Positions 8,828 through 17,283 of a stretch of 64,000 nucleotides of DNA are shown here, in pieces. Where the stretch lies: the NCBI GenBank assembly GCA_904418825.1, contig CAJFPU010000002.1:1-64000 (forward strand), read 5' to 3'. Numbering within the stretch: position 1 is the first letter of the stretch; each line of letters begins with the position of its first letter. The position numbers were made by a program, and so were the translations under genes. The notes under the pieces were generated by a model. It made no database searches. It saw only the letters and a program-made list of their open reading frames with translations, and was not told the DNA's origin. The DNA is from an uncultured Romboutsia sp. (lineage in GTDB: Bacteria > Bacillota > Clostridia > Peptostreptococcales > Peptostreptococcaceae).

Positions 8828-9469
8828 ATGAAAAATATTAATAAAGTATTGGATATATTAGAGCAAACTTATCCAGATGCAAAATGTGAATTAGATTACA
8901 CAACGCCATTTGAACTACTAGTAGCAACGATATTATCTGCTCAATGTACAGATGTAAGAGTGAATAAAGTTACAAGTGAAATGTTTAAAAAGTATAATAC
9001 TCCAAAAGATTTTTCAAAACTTAGTATAGATGAAATAAGTGAAGAAATAAAAAGTTGTGGACTATATAAAAGTAAAGCTGAAAAAATAAAGTTAACATCA
9101 GAAAAAATATGTAATGAATATAATGGAGAAGTTCCAAACAACTTAGAAGATTTAACTAAACTTCCAGGTGTAGGTAGAAAAACTGCTAATGTAGTACTTA
9201 GCAATGCATTTAATCAAGATGCAATGGCAGTTGATACACATGTGTTTAGAGTTTCTAATAGAATTGGGATAGTAGAGACTCAAACCCCAGAAAAAACAGA
9301 GTTTGCTCTTATGGATGCTATACCAAAGAAAAGGTGGTCTCATTCTCATCATTTACTAATCTTTCATGGTAGACGAATTTGTAAAGCTAGAAAACCTGAT
9401 TGTGAAATTTGTCCTATAACAAAATATTGTAAGTATTATAAAAATAACTTTAACAAAGTAAGTTCTTAG
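8828..9469 (+). CDS. nth: Endonuclease III (DNA glycosylase/AP lyase)
   Basis: This enzyme removes oxidised pyrimidines and cleaves at the abasic site. The 213 residues are full length. The helix-hairpin-helix is LPGVGRKTANVV with catalytic Lys118, and the catalytic Asp is D136 in AVDTHVFRV. The C-terminal [4Fe-4S] cluster is C185-X6-C192-X2-C195-X5-C201, the classical spacing. The start ATG follows a weak GGGAG site. It is followed 62 bases later by trmL, possibly co-transcribed. Confidence 0.96.
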   Translation: MKNINKVLDILEQTYPDAKCELDYTTPFELLVATILSAQCTDVRVNKVTSEMFKKYNTPKDFSKLSIDEISEEIKSCGLYKSKAEKIKLTSEKICNEYNGEVPNNLEDLTKLPGVGRKTANVVLSNAFNQDAMAVDTHVFRVSNRIGIVETQTPEKTEFALMDAIPKKRWSHSHHLLIFHGRRICKARKPDCEICPITKYCKYYKNNFNKVSS

Positions 9470-9531
9470 AAAAGAAGATTTCTGCTATAATTGTAAATAA
9501 AATATAATATAGTCAAAAATAGGAGGATGAA

Positions 9532-10002
9532 ATGTCAATAAATGTAGTTTTAGTAGAACCAGAAATACCTCAAAATACAGGAAACATAATAAGAACTTGT
9601 GCAGCGACTGGAGCAACTTTACACTTAGTAAAGCCATTAGGGTTCTCATTAGAAGATAAATACTTAAAGAGAAGTGGTCTTGATTATTGGGATATAGCGA
9701 ATATACAATATTATGATAGCTTTGAGGAAGTTGTTGAAAAAAATCCAACTGGAACATTTTTTTATGCTACAACAAAAGTAGATCAAGCTCATTCTGATGT
9801 GAAATATGTTGATAATTCATTTATTGTATTTGGAAAAGAAACTAAAGGTTTACCTGAATCACTTATAAAATCAAATTTAGAAACGTGTATAAGGATACCT
9901 ATGTTAAATCTTGAAAAAGCTAGATCTTTAAATTTATCTAATTCAGTTGCTATTGTAGTATATGAAGCATTAAGACAATTAGACTATCCAGGTATGAGAT
10001 AG
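9532..10002 (+). CDS. trmL: tRNA (cytidine/uridine-34 2'-O)-methyltransferase, SPOUT family
   Basis: TrmL methylates the ribose of wobble position 34 in some leucine tRNAs using S-adenosylmethionine. The 156-residue length is typical of this minimal SPOUT enzyme. Family blocks: VLVEPEIPQNTGNIIRTCAATGATLHLV at the N-terminus, RSGLDYWD, FGKETKGLPESL, and the knotted C-terminal IPMLNLEKARSLNLSNSVAIVVYEALRQL. The start ATG is 7 bases after AGGAGG. Confidence 0.94.
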   Translation: MSINVVLVEPEIPQNTGNIIRTCAATGATLHLVKPLGFSLEDKYLKRSGLDYWDIANIQYYDSFEEVVEKNPTGTFFYATTKVDQAHSDVKYVDNSFIVFGKETKGLPESLIKSNLETCIRIPMLNLEKARSLNLSNSVAIVVYEALRQLDYPGMR

Positions 10003-10021
10003 ATATATATACTTATATTAT

Positions 10022-10075
10022 AAAATGATACTAATATTAAGATACTTATTGTATATATTTAGTATCATTTTTTAT
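10022..10075 (+). terminator. Terminator after trmL
   Basis: A stem of AAATGATACTAA (near 10023-10034) with its complement ending near 10070 has a 24-base A/T loop and a T run. The rest of the gap to 10316 is A/T-rich; I looked for a purine or other riboswitch there and saw no conserved core. Confidence 0.7.
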
Positions 10076-10316
10076 TATACATAAAAAGATAATATGATTA
10101 TAAATTATAAAAAATGTTAATCAATATAATTATTTTACTATTTAATAATAGAAATAGTGTATCACATATAAAAATAAAATGTAGAATATAATTGTATTTT
10201 AATTAAATTTATATATAAAAATATACATTTATATAATTTTTTTGTAGAAAAAAAATATAAAATGATGTAAAATAAAATAAAATATTATATATTATATAAA
10301 TATTAGGAGGACAGAT

Positions 10317-11366
10317 ATGAAACTTAAAAAGTTTATAGCTTTAGGTTTAGCAACAGTAATGAGTACTAGTATGTTAGTAGGATGTGGGGCTAAATCAGAT
10401 TCTGATACAGCAACAGATAATGGTGACAAAGTATTTAGAGTAGGGATGATAACAGACACTGGTGGAGTAAATGATGAATCATTTAACCAATCAGCATGGA
10501 AAGGATTCCAAGACGCTCAAGAAAAGTTTGGAAAAGATAAGTTGGAAGTAAAATATTTAGAATCTAAACAAGATGCAGATTACGCTCCAAATATAGATAC
10601 ATTTGTTGATGAAGAGATGGATTTAATAGTAGGAGTTGGATTTAAGTTAGAGCCAGCTATAACAGAAGCTGCTAAAAACTATCCAGAACAACAATTTGCA
10701 TTAATAGATGCAGTTTGTGAAGGAGAACAACCAGAAAATGTAACTTCATTATTATTTGAAGATAACACGTCATCTTATTTAACAGGATTAGTAGCAGGTA
10801 GAATGACAGAAACAAATAAGGTTGGATTTATAGGTGGTATGGAATCAGACGTTATAGCTAAGTTTGATTACGGATTTAGAGCTGGTGTTAAAGCTGCCAA
10901 CCCAGATGCAGAAGTAATGGTACAATATGCAAATAGTTTCACAGATGCAGCTTTAGGAAAAACTATAGCTAACCAAATGCATTCAAAAGGTGCTGATATA
11001 ATATTCACTTGTGCAGGTGCAGTTGGAATAGGTGCTATAGAAGCAGCTAAAGAAAACGGTAAAAAAGCTATAGGTGTTGACCAAGATCAAAACTATTTAG
11101 CTCCAGAGAACGTAATAACTTCAGCTATGAAAAACATAGATGTTTCAGTATTAGAATTATTATCTAATGTAGTTGAAGGAAACTACAAAGGTGGAGAAAT
11201 AATAGTTAATACATTATCTATGAATGGTGTTGGTATAGCTCCAACAAGTAACAAGAATGTTCCACCAGATGTATTAGAATATGTTACAGAAGAAGCTGAA
11301 AAAGTTAAGTCAGGAGATGTAAAAGTTCCTGCAACTAAGGAAGAATTTGAGGAATTAAATAAATAA
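10317..11366 (+). CDS. BMP-family nucleoside-binding lipoprotein of an ABC importer
   Basis: This 349-residue surface lipoprotein carries a signal peptide and the lipobox MLVGC with lipidated Cys23. The mature part follows the Med/BMP (PnrA-like) pattern: VGMITDTGGVNDESFNQSAWKGF, YLESKQDADYAPNID, FVDEEMDLIVGVGF, NKVGFIGGMESDVI and GADIIFTCAGAVGIGAIEAA. Family members bind purine or other nucleosides. The ABC ATPase and two permeases of the same importer follow, but a terminator and a separate promoter lie between. That suggests the binding protein is made in excess or controlled separately. The ATG follows TAGGAGGACAG. Confidence 0.93.
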   Translation: MKLKKFIALGLATVMSTSMLVGCGAKSDSDTATDNGDKVFRVGMITDTGGVNDESFNQSAWKGFQDAQEKFGKDKLEVKYLESKQDADYAPNIDTFVDEEMDLIVGVGFKLEPAITEAAKNYPEQQFALIDAVCEGEQPENVTSLLFEDNTSSYLTGLVAGRMTETNKVGFIGGMESDVIAKFDYGFRAGVKAANPDAEVMVQYANSFTDAALGKTIANQMHSKGADIIFTCAGAVGIGAIEAAKENGKKAIGVDQDQNYLAPENVITSAMKNIDVSVLELLSNVVEGNYKGGEIIVNTLSMNGVGIAPTSNKNVPPDVLEYVTEEAEKVKSGDVKVPATKEEFEELNK

Positions 11367-11383
11367 TAGTAATTAAACATAAG

Positions 11384-11417
11384 AAAGACTATCTTCATTG
11401 AAAAGGATAGTCTTTTT
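11384..11417 (+). terminator. Terminator between binding protein and ATPase genes
   Basis: AAAGACTATC (11384-11393) pairs with GATAGTCTTT (11406-11415) and a short T run follows. It would let only part of the transcription continue into the ATPase/permease genes. Confidence 0.8.
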
Positions 11418-11546
11418 AAATGTATTACATATTTAAAATATTTTAATAGATTTTGGAAAGAATAATATAAACTATATTAATATTTTATAAAAGATTATTA
11501 TGATACACAAAAAAACAAATTAAAACAAAAAATTAAAACAAAAAGT

Positions 11547-11575
11547 TTGTTATGTTAGTCATATTTTAGTATAAT
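11547..11575 (+). promoter_or_regulatory. Promoter for the ATPase-permease operon
   Basis: TTGTTA at 11547-11552 and TATAAT at 11570-11575 are spaced by 17 bases, about 43 bases before the ATPase start codon. Confidence 0.6.
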
Positions 11576-11617
11576 AAAAAGGCTGATAATTTTAAATAAG
11601 GAGGATAATAAAGAGCG

Positions 11618-13186
11618 ATGAATAATGGTAATATCAACTACAGTCAAAAAGTCGTAGAGATGAAGAAAATAACTAAAAAGTTCGGAAATTTTGTTGCGAA
11701 TGATAATATAGACTTGACTGTACATAAAGGTGAAGTACATGCTCTTTTAGGAGAGAACGGAGCAGGAAAATCTACTCTAATGAATATACTATATGGTTTA
11801 TATCAGCAAACATCTGGAGAAATCTACATTAATGAAAAATTAGTTAATATGGATAATCCTAATGTTGCGATAGCTAATGGAATAGGTATGGTTCATCAAC
11901 ATTTTATGTTAGTGCAACCTTTCACTGTAGCACAAAATATAATATTAGGAGTCGAGCCTACAAAAGGTCTTGGTTCAATTGATATAAATAAAGCTATAGA
12001 AGATGTAAAAGCTATTTCAGAAAAATATGGATTATATGTTGATCCTAATGCAAAAATAGAAGATATAAGCGTTGGTATGCAACAAAGGGTAGAAATACTA
12101 AAAGCTTTATATAGAGGCGCGGAAATATTAATACTAGATGAGCCTACGGCAGTTCTTACTCCACAGGAAATACAAGAACTTATACAAATTATAAGAAATT
12201 TAACTAAAGAAGGAAAATCTGTAATAATAATAACTCATAAATTAAAAGAAATAAAAGCAGCTGCAGACTATTGTACAATCATTAGAAGAGGTAAGTACAT
12301 AGATACTGTGAAAGTGTCTGAGACAACTGAAGATGAGTTAGCTGCGATGATGGTTGGTAGAGAAGTTAACTTCAAAGTTGATAAAAAAGAAGCAAAACCA
12401 ACATCAAATGTATTAGAAATAAAAGATTTAGTAGTAAAAGATAGTAGAAAAGTATCTGTAGTAGATGGACTATCACTAGAAGTTAAGGCTGGAGAGATAC
12501 TAGGTATTGCTGGTATAGATGGAAATGGACAATCAGAACTAGTAGAAGTTTTAACTGGTCTTAGAAAAGCAGAAAGTGGAAGTATAAAAGTAAATTCAAA
12601 AGAGTTACTAAATAAAAAACCAAAAGATATATTTAACAATGGAATAAAAAATATTCCAGAGGATAGACATAAAAGAGGATTAATATTAGATTTTACTGTT
12701 GCGGAAAATACAGTATTACAAAATTATAAGGATCCAAGATTCTCTAAAAATGGAATATTAAATAAAGCAGCTATAGAAAAATATGCTGATGAAATAATAG
12801 AAAGATTTGACGTAAGACCTACAAATCATAGTGTTAAATCAAGAGCATTATCTGGTGGGAATCAACAAAAGGTTATAATAGGTAGAGAAGTTGATAATAT
12901 AGAAACTGCAAGAAAAGCTACTGGAGAACCTCAATTACTTATAGCAACTCAACCTACGAGAGGTCTTGATGTTGGAGCTATAGAATTCGTTCATCAAGCT
13001 TTAGTAAAACAAAGAGATGAAGGTAATGCAGTACTACTAGTTTCATTAGAATTAGATGAAGTTATGAATGTATCAGATAGAATAGCTGTTATATATGAAG
13101 GAAAAATAGTAGGAATTGTAGATGCAAAAAATACAGATGAAAATACATTAGGTTTAATGATGGCAGGAGGTGACGATAATGAGTAG
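11618..13186 (+). CDS. Nucleoside ABC importer, double ATP-binding subunit
   Basis: This 522-residue cytoplasmic ATPase has two nucleotide-binding domains in one chain, as in YufO/NupO and sugar importers of the RbsA type. Domain 1 has Walker A GENGAGKST, a Q-loop in MVHQHFMLVQPFTV, signature SVGMQQRVEI and Walker B LILDEPTAVLTP. Domain 2 has a degenerate Walker A (GIDGNGQSE), the subfamily block NIPEDRHKRGL, signature LSGGNQQKVIIGRE and RGLDVGAIEFV. The degenerate second P-loop is normal in this subfamily. The strongest Shine-Dalgarno (AAGGAGG) is 13 bases before ATG 11618, rather far; no other Met fits better. Its end overlaps the first permease by 8 bases. Confidence 0.94.
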   Translation: MNNGNINYSQKVVEMKKITKKFGNFVANDNIDLTVHKGEVHALLGENGAGKSTLMNILYGLYQQTSGEIYINEKLVNMDNPNVAIANGIGMVHQHFMLVQPFTVAQNIILGVEPTKGLGSIDINKAIEDVKAISEKYGLYVDPNAKIEDISVGMQQRVEILKALYRGAEILILDEPTAVLTPQEIQELIQIIRNLTKEGKSVIIITHKLKEIKAAADYCTIIRRGKYIDTVKVSETTEDELAAMMVGREVNFKVDKKEAKPTSNVLEIKDLVVKDSRKVSVVDGLSLEVKAGEILGIAGIDGNGQSELVEVLTGLRKAESGSIKVNSKELLNKKPKDIFNNGIKNIPEDRHKRGLILDFTVAENTVLQNYKDPRFSKNGILNKAAIEKYADEIIERFDVRPTNHSVKSRALSGGNQQKVIIGREVDNIETARKATGEPQLLIATQPTRGLDVGAIEFVHQALVKQRDEGNAVLLVSLELDEVMNVSDRIAVIYEGKIVGIVDAKNTDENTLGLMMAGGDDNE

Positions 13187-14270
13187 TAAGACAAATAAAA
13201 AGAAAATTTCTTTAGTCGATAATACTATTCTATTCTCCTTAATATCAATAGTATTAGGTTTATTAGTTGGAGCAATAGCATTATTAATAGCAGGAAGAGA
13301 CCCTATACAAGCATATTCAGCTATGATAGAAGGTGTATTTGGAAAACCTAAATATATGGCATGGGTAATAATAAGATCAACACCACTTATATTAACTGGT
13401 TTATCTATTGCATTTGCATTTAAAACGGGATTATTTAATATAGGTGCAGAAGGTCAGTTTATAATAGGTGCATTAGTTGCAACTATGGTTGGTTCTGTAA
13501 TTGAATTACCAGCAATAATACATATACCACTTACTCTTTTAATGGCTTGTTTAGGTGGAGCTATATGGGGTGGATTTGTAGGATGGTTAAAATCTAAGTT
13601 TGGAATTAATGAAGTTATAGCTGCTATAATGCTTAACTGGATAGCATTTTATTTAAGTAACTTTATGATAAAAAATACTTGGTTAGCTAAACCAAATAGT
13701 GAGTCATCAGTAAGTATACATGATTCAGCAAGTATAGGTATAGACTGGTTAACAGATTTAGTAGGGCCAGCTACAAAGGTTAACTGGGGTATAGTTATAT
13801 CAATAATACTTGTACTAGTTATAGCATTTATACTATTTAAAACAACTCTAGGATTTGAATTAAGAGGAGTTGGGCATAATAAGTTTGGTGCAGAGTACGG
13901 TGGAATAGATGTTAATAAATCTATATTAAAATCTATGGCAATAGCAGGTTTACTTGCGGCGGCAGCAGGAGCTATACAAGTAATGGGTGTATCTAAAAAT
14001 ATTACTGTATTAGCAGCAGCAGAAGGTTATGGATTTGATGGTATAGCCGTTGCATTAATAGCAAACAGTAATCCTATTGGTGTTATATTCTCAGGATTAT
14101 TATTTGGGGCATTTAAATACGGTGGAACAAAAATGCAATCTGTAGGAGCACCATCAGAAGTTATAAATATAGTTATTGGTTCTATAGTATACTTTATAGC
14201 ATTAAGTAGTGTACTAAGAATGTTATATATAAATTTCAGAGAGAAAAAAAATAAAGGGGGGAATGCATAA
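13179..14270 (+). CDS. Nucleoside ABC importer permease (YufP/NupP-like)
   Basis: This 363-residue integral membrane protein is of the BPD_transp_2 family. It is strongly hydrophobic with about 8-10 membrane segments. GLFNIGAEGQFIIGA and the loop ELRGVGHNKFGAEYGGIDVNKSI, where the ATPase docks, are typical of simple-sugar and nucleoside permeases. A GTG at 13170 is in frame but lies inside the ribosome site; ATG 13179 sits 8 bases after AGGAGG and is preferred. It overlaps the ATPase gene by 8 bases and the next permease by 1 base, showing translational coupling. Confidence 0.93.
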   Translation: MSSKTNKKKISLVDNTILFSLISIVLGLLVGAIALLIAGRDPIQAYSAMIEGVFGKPKYMAWVIIRSTPLILTGLSIAFAFKTGLFNIGAEGQFIIGALVATMVGSVIELPAIIHIPLTLLMACLGGAIWGGFVGWLKSKFGINEVIAAIMLNWIAFYLSNFMIKNTWLAKPNSESSVSIHDSASIGIDWLTDLVGPATKVNWGIVISIILVLVIAFILFKTTLGFELRGVGHNKFGAEYGGIDVNKSILKSMAIAGLLAAAAGAIQVMGVSKNITVLAAAEGYGFDGIAVALIANSNPIGVIFSGLLFGAFKYGGTKMQSVGAPSEVINIVIGSIVYFIALSSVLRMLYINFREKKNKGGNA

Positions 14271-15205
14271 TGCAAGATATAGCTTTAATTATTAGTACGA
14301 CCTTAATGTACTCTACACCCCTTATATTTGCGGCATTAGGTGGAGTATTTTCAGAGAATTCAGGTATAGTTAACATAGGTATAGAAGGTATGATGACTAT
14401 AGGTGCTTTTGCAGGTGCTGCTGCAGGATATATGTTAGGTAATCCATGGTTAGCATTTATAATAGGTGGTTTAGCTGGAGGTTTATTTGCTTTAATTCAT
14501 GCTTTAGCAACTGTAACTTTTAATGCTGACCACACTATATCAGGAGTAGCAATAAACTTATTAGCTCCTGGGGTTGCATTATTTGCATCTAAAATAATGT
14601 TTGATGGTGCTACTATGACACCAACAATACCAATGGAACAAAAAATACCAAGACCATTAAATGGTTTATTCCCATCAGGGAGTATATTAGATACAATATT
14701 CAATGCATATGCTACAGTTTTCTTAGCATTTATATTAGTTGCTGTTGCATGGTATGTATTATATAAAACTAAATTTGGACTTAGAATAAGAGCAGTTGGA
14801 GAACATCCAGGTGCAGCGGATACATTAGGAATAAGTGTTTCAAAAACTAGATATGCTGCAGTTATAATATCTGGTATATTAGCTGGATTAGGTGGAGCAT
14901 CAATGAGTTTAGCTGTTGTTTCTTCATTCAGACCTACATTAATATCAGGACAAGGATATATAGCTATAGCTGCGGTAATATTCGGTAAATGGAGACCTCA
15001 ATGGGCAATGGTAGCATGTTTATTATTTGGTTTCTCAACTGCATTATCTGTATACTTTGGAAATCCAGAATTACCATTCAGCATAAATGAAAACTTATTA
15101 TCAATGATACCTTATATAATGACATTGATAGTATTAGTAATATTTGTTAAAAGTTCTAAGGCTCCAGCAGCTCTTGGAAATCCATATAAAAAAGGTGAAA
15201 GATAA
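14270..15205 (+). CDS. Nucleoside ABC importer permease (YufQ/NupQ-like)
   Basis: This 311-residue membrane protein is the second BPD_transp_2 permease and would pair with the preceding one. It has the matching motifs SGIVNIGIEGMMTIGAFAGA and the ATPase-contact loop LRIRAVGEHPGAADTLGISVSKTRY. The start is the ATG of TAATG, overlapping the preceding stop by one base, with AAGGGGGG as ribosome site. It ends the operon, and a strong terminator starts 3 bases after its stop. Confidence 0.93.
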   Translation: MQDIALIISTTLMYSTPLIFAALGGVFSENSGIVNIGIEGMMTIGAFAGAAAGYMLGNPWLAFIIGGLAGGLFALIHALATVTFNADHTISGVAINLLAPGVALFASKIMFDGATMTPTIPMEQKIPRPLNGLFPSGSILDTIFNAYATVFLAFILVAVAWYVLYKTKFGLRIRAVGEHPGAADTLGISVSKTRYAAVIISGILAGLGGASMSLAVVSSFRPTLISGQGYIAIAAVIFGKWRPQWAMVACLLFGFSTALSVYFGNPELPFSINENLLSMIPYIMTLIVLVIFVKSSKAPAALGNPYKKGER

Positions 15206-15207
15206 AA

Positions 15208-15237
15208 AAATGATAGCTTAAAGCTATCATTTTTTTA
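15208..15237 (+). terminator. Terminator of the nucleoside importer operon
   Basis: TGATAGCTT (15211-15219) pairs with AAGCTATCA (15221-15229), extended by A and T runs on the two sides. Confidence 0.9.
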
Positions 15238-15297
15238 TTAAAGCATATAAATTATATTGAATATAGTAATTAATAATTTATATGCTTTAATAAAAAA
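15231..15297. repeat. Perfect 24-bp inverted repeat overlapping the terminator T run
   Basis: Bases 15231-15254 are the exact reverse complement of 15274-15297, with a 19-base spacer. The right arm is followed by no T run on the plus strand, so it is not a second ordinary terminator for the importer operon. It shares only its T run with the terminator just before it. Confidence 0.75.
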
Positions 15298-15426
15298 ATT
15301 AATTGTAATGTAATGACATTCGGTGTCGTTTATAAAATGAATTAAAACTTTATATAGAGAAATAATAAAAGTAGAAGGATTTTATTATTAGACACTTTGA
15401 CTAAATATTAGAAAGGAGTGAGAAAA

Positions 15427-16224
15427 ATGACAAATAAAGATATTCATTTAAGTTTAAGTAAACAAAATGAAATATCTGTTAAAAAGCTACTAACTAATCA
15501 CAAACTTGAAAAAGAATATACGTACAAGAATGATTATATAGAAGTAGTACTAAAAAATAATAGAGATAAAATACATAATGAAGAAATAGTAGATGAAATT
15601 ACTGATTTGATAATTGATATAATTGAAAATAAACTTCTTAGAAAATATATTATAAAAAAATATAGCTTAGAATCTAGTGAAGAGATTCAAAAGATATATA
15701 TATGTGCATTAAATATATTTAAGAATAAAGAGTTTATAATAAAGCAATCTTTATATCAAAAAGTATATGATTATATATTAAATGAAGAGTATATAAATAT
15801 AGAAGGTTTTGTAAAATTTAGAATGAAAGAATTTAATAATTATATATCGACTATAGTAGATTTAGCATGGGAAGAATATTTCATAAAAAAAGATCAAGAT
15901 GAATTTATTAATGTACTTAAGTACTTTGTGGACGCTCAGAAAGAAAAATTAGAGCTTTTAAGAATACATATAAAAGAAGATAATTCATTTATACTTTATG
16001 ACAAATATGGAAATGAGATTGATAGTATAAATGATGAAGAAATAATGAATATAATGATAAAAGAAAATTTGAACTATGAAGATTTTTTAATGAGTAATCT
16101 TCTTACTCTATGTCCTGGTAAAATAGAAATAATAGACTCTTTAAATAATAATTCTTCTAAAGAAATAATAGAAATAATTAAATCAATATTTGGTGATAAA
16201 GTAAGCTATATCAATCGACATTAA
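15427..16224 (+). CDS. ytxC: YtxC-like sporulation protein
   Basis: This 265-residue soluble protein resembles the YtxC family, found in endospore formers and often next to thrS, as here. Supporting features are the helical middle with FVKFRMKEFNNYISTIVDLAWEEYF and the C-terminal block LLTLCPGKIEIID, followed by EIIKSIFGDKVSYI. Biochemical function is unknown. A GTG at 15418 is in frame but lies in the ribosome site; ATG 15427 is 8 bases after GAAAGGAG. If the assignment is right, the organism is a spore-former or descends from one. Confidence 0.72.
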   Translation: MTNKDIHLSLSKQNEISVKKLLTNHKLEKEYTYKNDYIEVVLKNNRDKIHNEEIVDEITDLIIDIIENKLLRKYIIKKYSLESSEEIQKIYICALNIFKNKEFIIKQSLYQKVYDYILNEEYINIEGFVKFRMKEFNNYISTIVDLAWEEYFIKKDQDEFINVLKYFVDAQKEKLELLRIHIKEDNSFILYDKYGNEIDSINDEEIMNIMIKENLNYEDFLMSNLLTLCPGKIEIIDSLNNNSSKEIIEIIKSIFGDKVSYINRH

Positions 16225-16344
16225 TTTCATACTAATTTTATTCATTATAAAGATATAAAATATATAGTTAGAAAAATTACCTTTTTAATGGTATATTATA
16301 TTTGTAAGTAAATATAAACATATATCAAAAAAGGAGATTTTAGC

Positions 16345-16947
16345 ATGAATAATATCATTAAAATATTAATCCTAGCTGTTATAGGAGGATTAATAGGTTA
16401 TATAACAAATGTAATAGCTATAAAATTAATATTTAGGCCAATAAATCCAATAAAAATTCCTATACTTAATATAGAGATAATAGGATTGATACCAAAGAGA
16501 AAAGTAGAAATTGCAACTAATATAGGAACGATAATAGAAGATCAATTTTTATCTGTCGATGAAATTATAGATGACATGATAACTCATAAAGATAAACAAG
16601 ATATAATTGATTATATAAAAGTAAAAATAAATTTAATGCTTAATGAAAAGATGACACTTATACCTAGTACAATAAGAAGTTTAGCTCAAAATTATATATC
16701 TGAAATAATAGAAGAAGAAATAAGAGAAGCTATAGATGATGTATCTGAAGAAATTATAAGTAAAGCAAAAAGTCGTATAAATATAAAAGAAATAGTAGAA
16801 AATAAAATTAATGAATTGGATTTATATGAACTAGAGTCAATAATATTGCAAATTGTAAAAAATGAGTTAAAACACATTGAAATATTAGGATTTATATTAG
16901 GTTTATTTATAGGAGTAATTCAAGGAATAATAACTATATTTATATAG
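16345..16947 (+). CDS. DUF445 family membrane protein, short form
   Basis: This 200-residue protein has an N-terminal membrane helix containing LILAVIGGLIGYITNVIAIKLIFRP, the hallmark block of DUF445 (YheB-like) proteins. A basic turn (IPKRKVEIATNIGTIIEDQF), an amphipathic acidic middle and a C-terminal membrane helix (ILGFILGLFIGVIQGIITIFI) follow. It is about half the length of Bacillus YheB, but both ends carry the expected helices, so it looks like a short family type rather than a truncation. Function is unknown. The ATG is 8 bases after AAAGGAG. Confidence 0.8.
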   Translation: MNNIIKILILAVIGGLIGYITNVIAIKLIFRPINPIKIPILNIEIIGLIPKRKVEIATNIGTIIEDQFLSVDEIIDDMITHKDKQDIIDYIKVKINLMLNEKMTLIPSTIRSLAQNYISEIIEEEIREAIDDVSEEIISKAKSRINIKEIVENKINELDLYELESIILQIVKNELKHIEILGFILGLFIGVIQGIITIFI

Positions 16948-17004
16948 AATATTATTATTGATACTAAATTAAGTATTTGATATAATTAATTTAATAATTA
17001 AAAA

Positions 17005-17251
17005 ATGGCAATGAAGAGGAAGAGTAAAATAGAAACAATTAAACAGAGAGGATAAACCATAGGCTGGAAGTTTATCTTAATATGACTATTTGAAAACTAC
17101 CTTAGAGCTGAACTTATTAGCATTTATAAAATGTGAAAGTGTTCGGGTGACAACCTTATAGTCATCAAGAGGAAGTATTTAAATACTTCAACTTGGGTGG
17201 AACCGCGAATTAACACTCGTCCCAATATATTTATTTGGGATGAGTTTTTTT
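17005..17251 (+). promoter_or_regulatory. T-box riboswitch controlling thrS
   Basis: The leader has the T-box architecture: a purine-rich 5' base (AATGAAGAGGAAGAGTA), AGAGAGGATAAACC with GGCTGGAAG in Stem I, and the T-box core TGGGTGGAACCGCG at 17194-17207. The terminator is CTCGTCCCA (17216-17224) with TGGGATGAG (17236-17244) and a T run. Uncharged tRNA-Thr would stabilise the antiterminator through its CCA end. A candidate Thr specifier codon is ACC at 17099-17101, judged by alignment with the Phe T-box later in the window; that codon call is tentative. Confidence 0.93.
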
Positions 17252-17283
17252 ATTATAAAAAATTAATTTAAGGAGGAAGTATA

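Noticed and set aside
10076-10316. Purine or other riboswitch before the nucleoside-binding lipoprotein gene
   Set aside because: None of the conserved purine riboswitch core sequences is present; the region is almost pure A/T.
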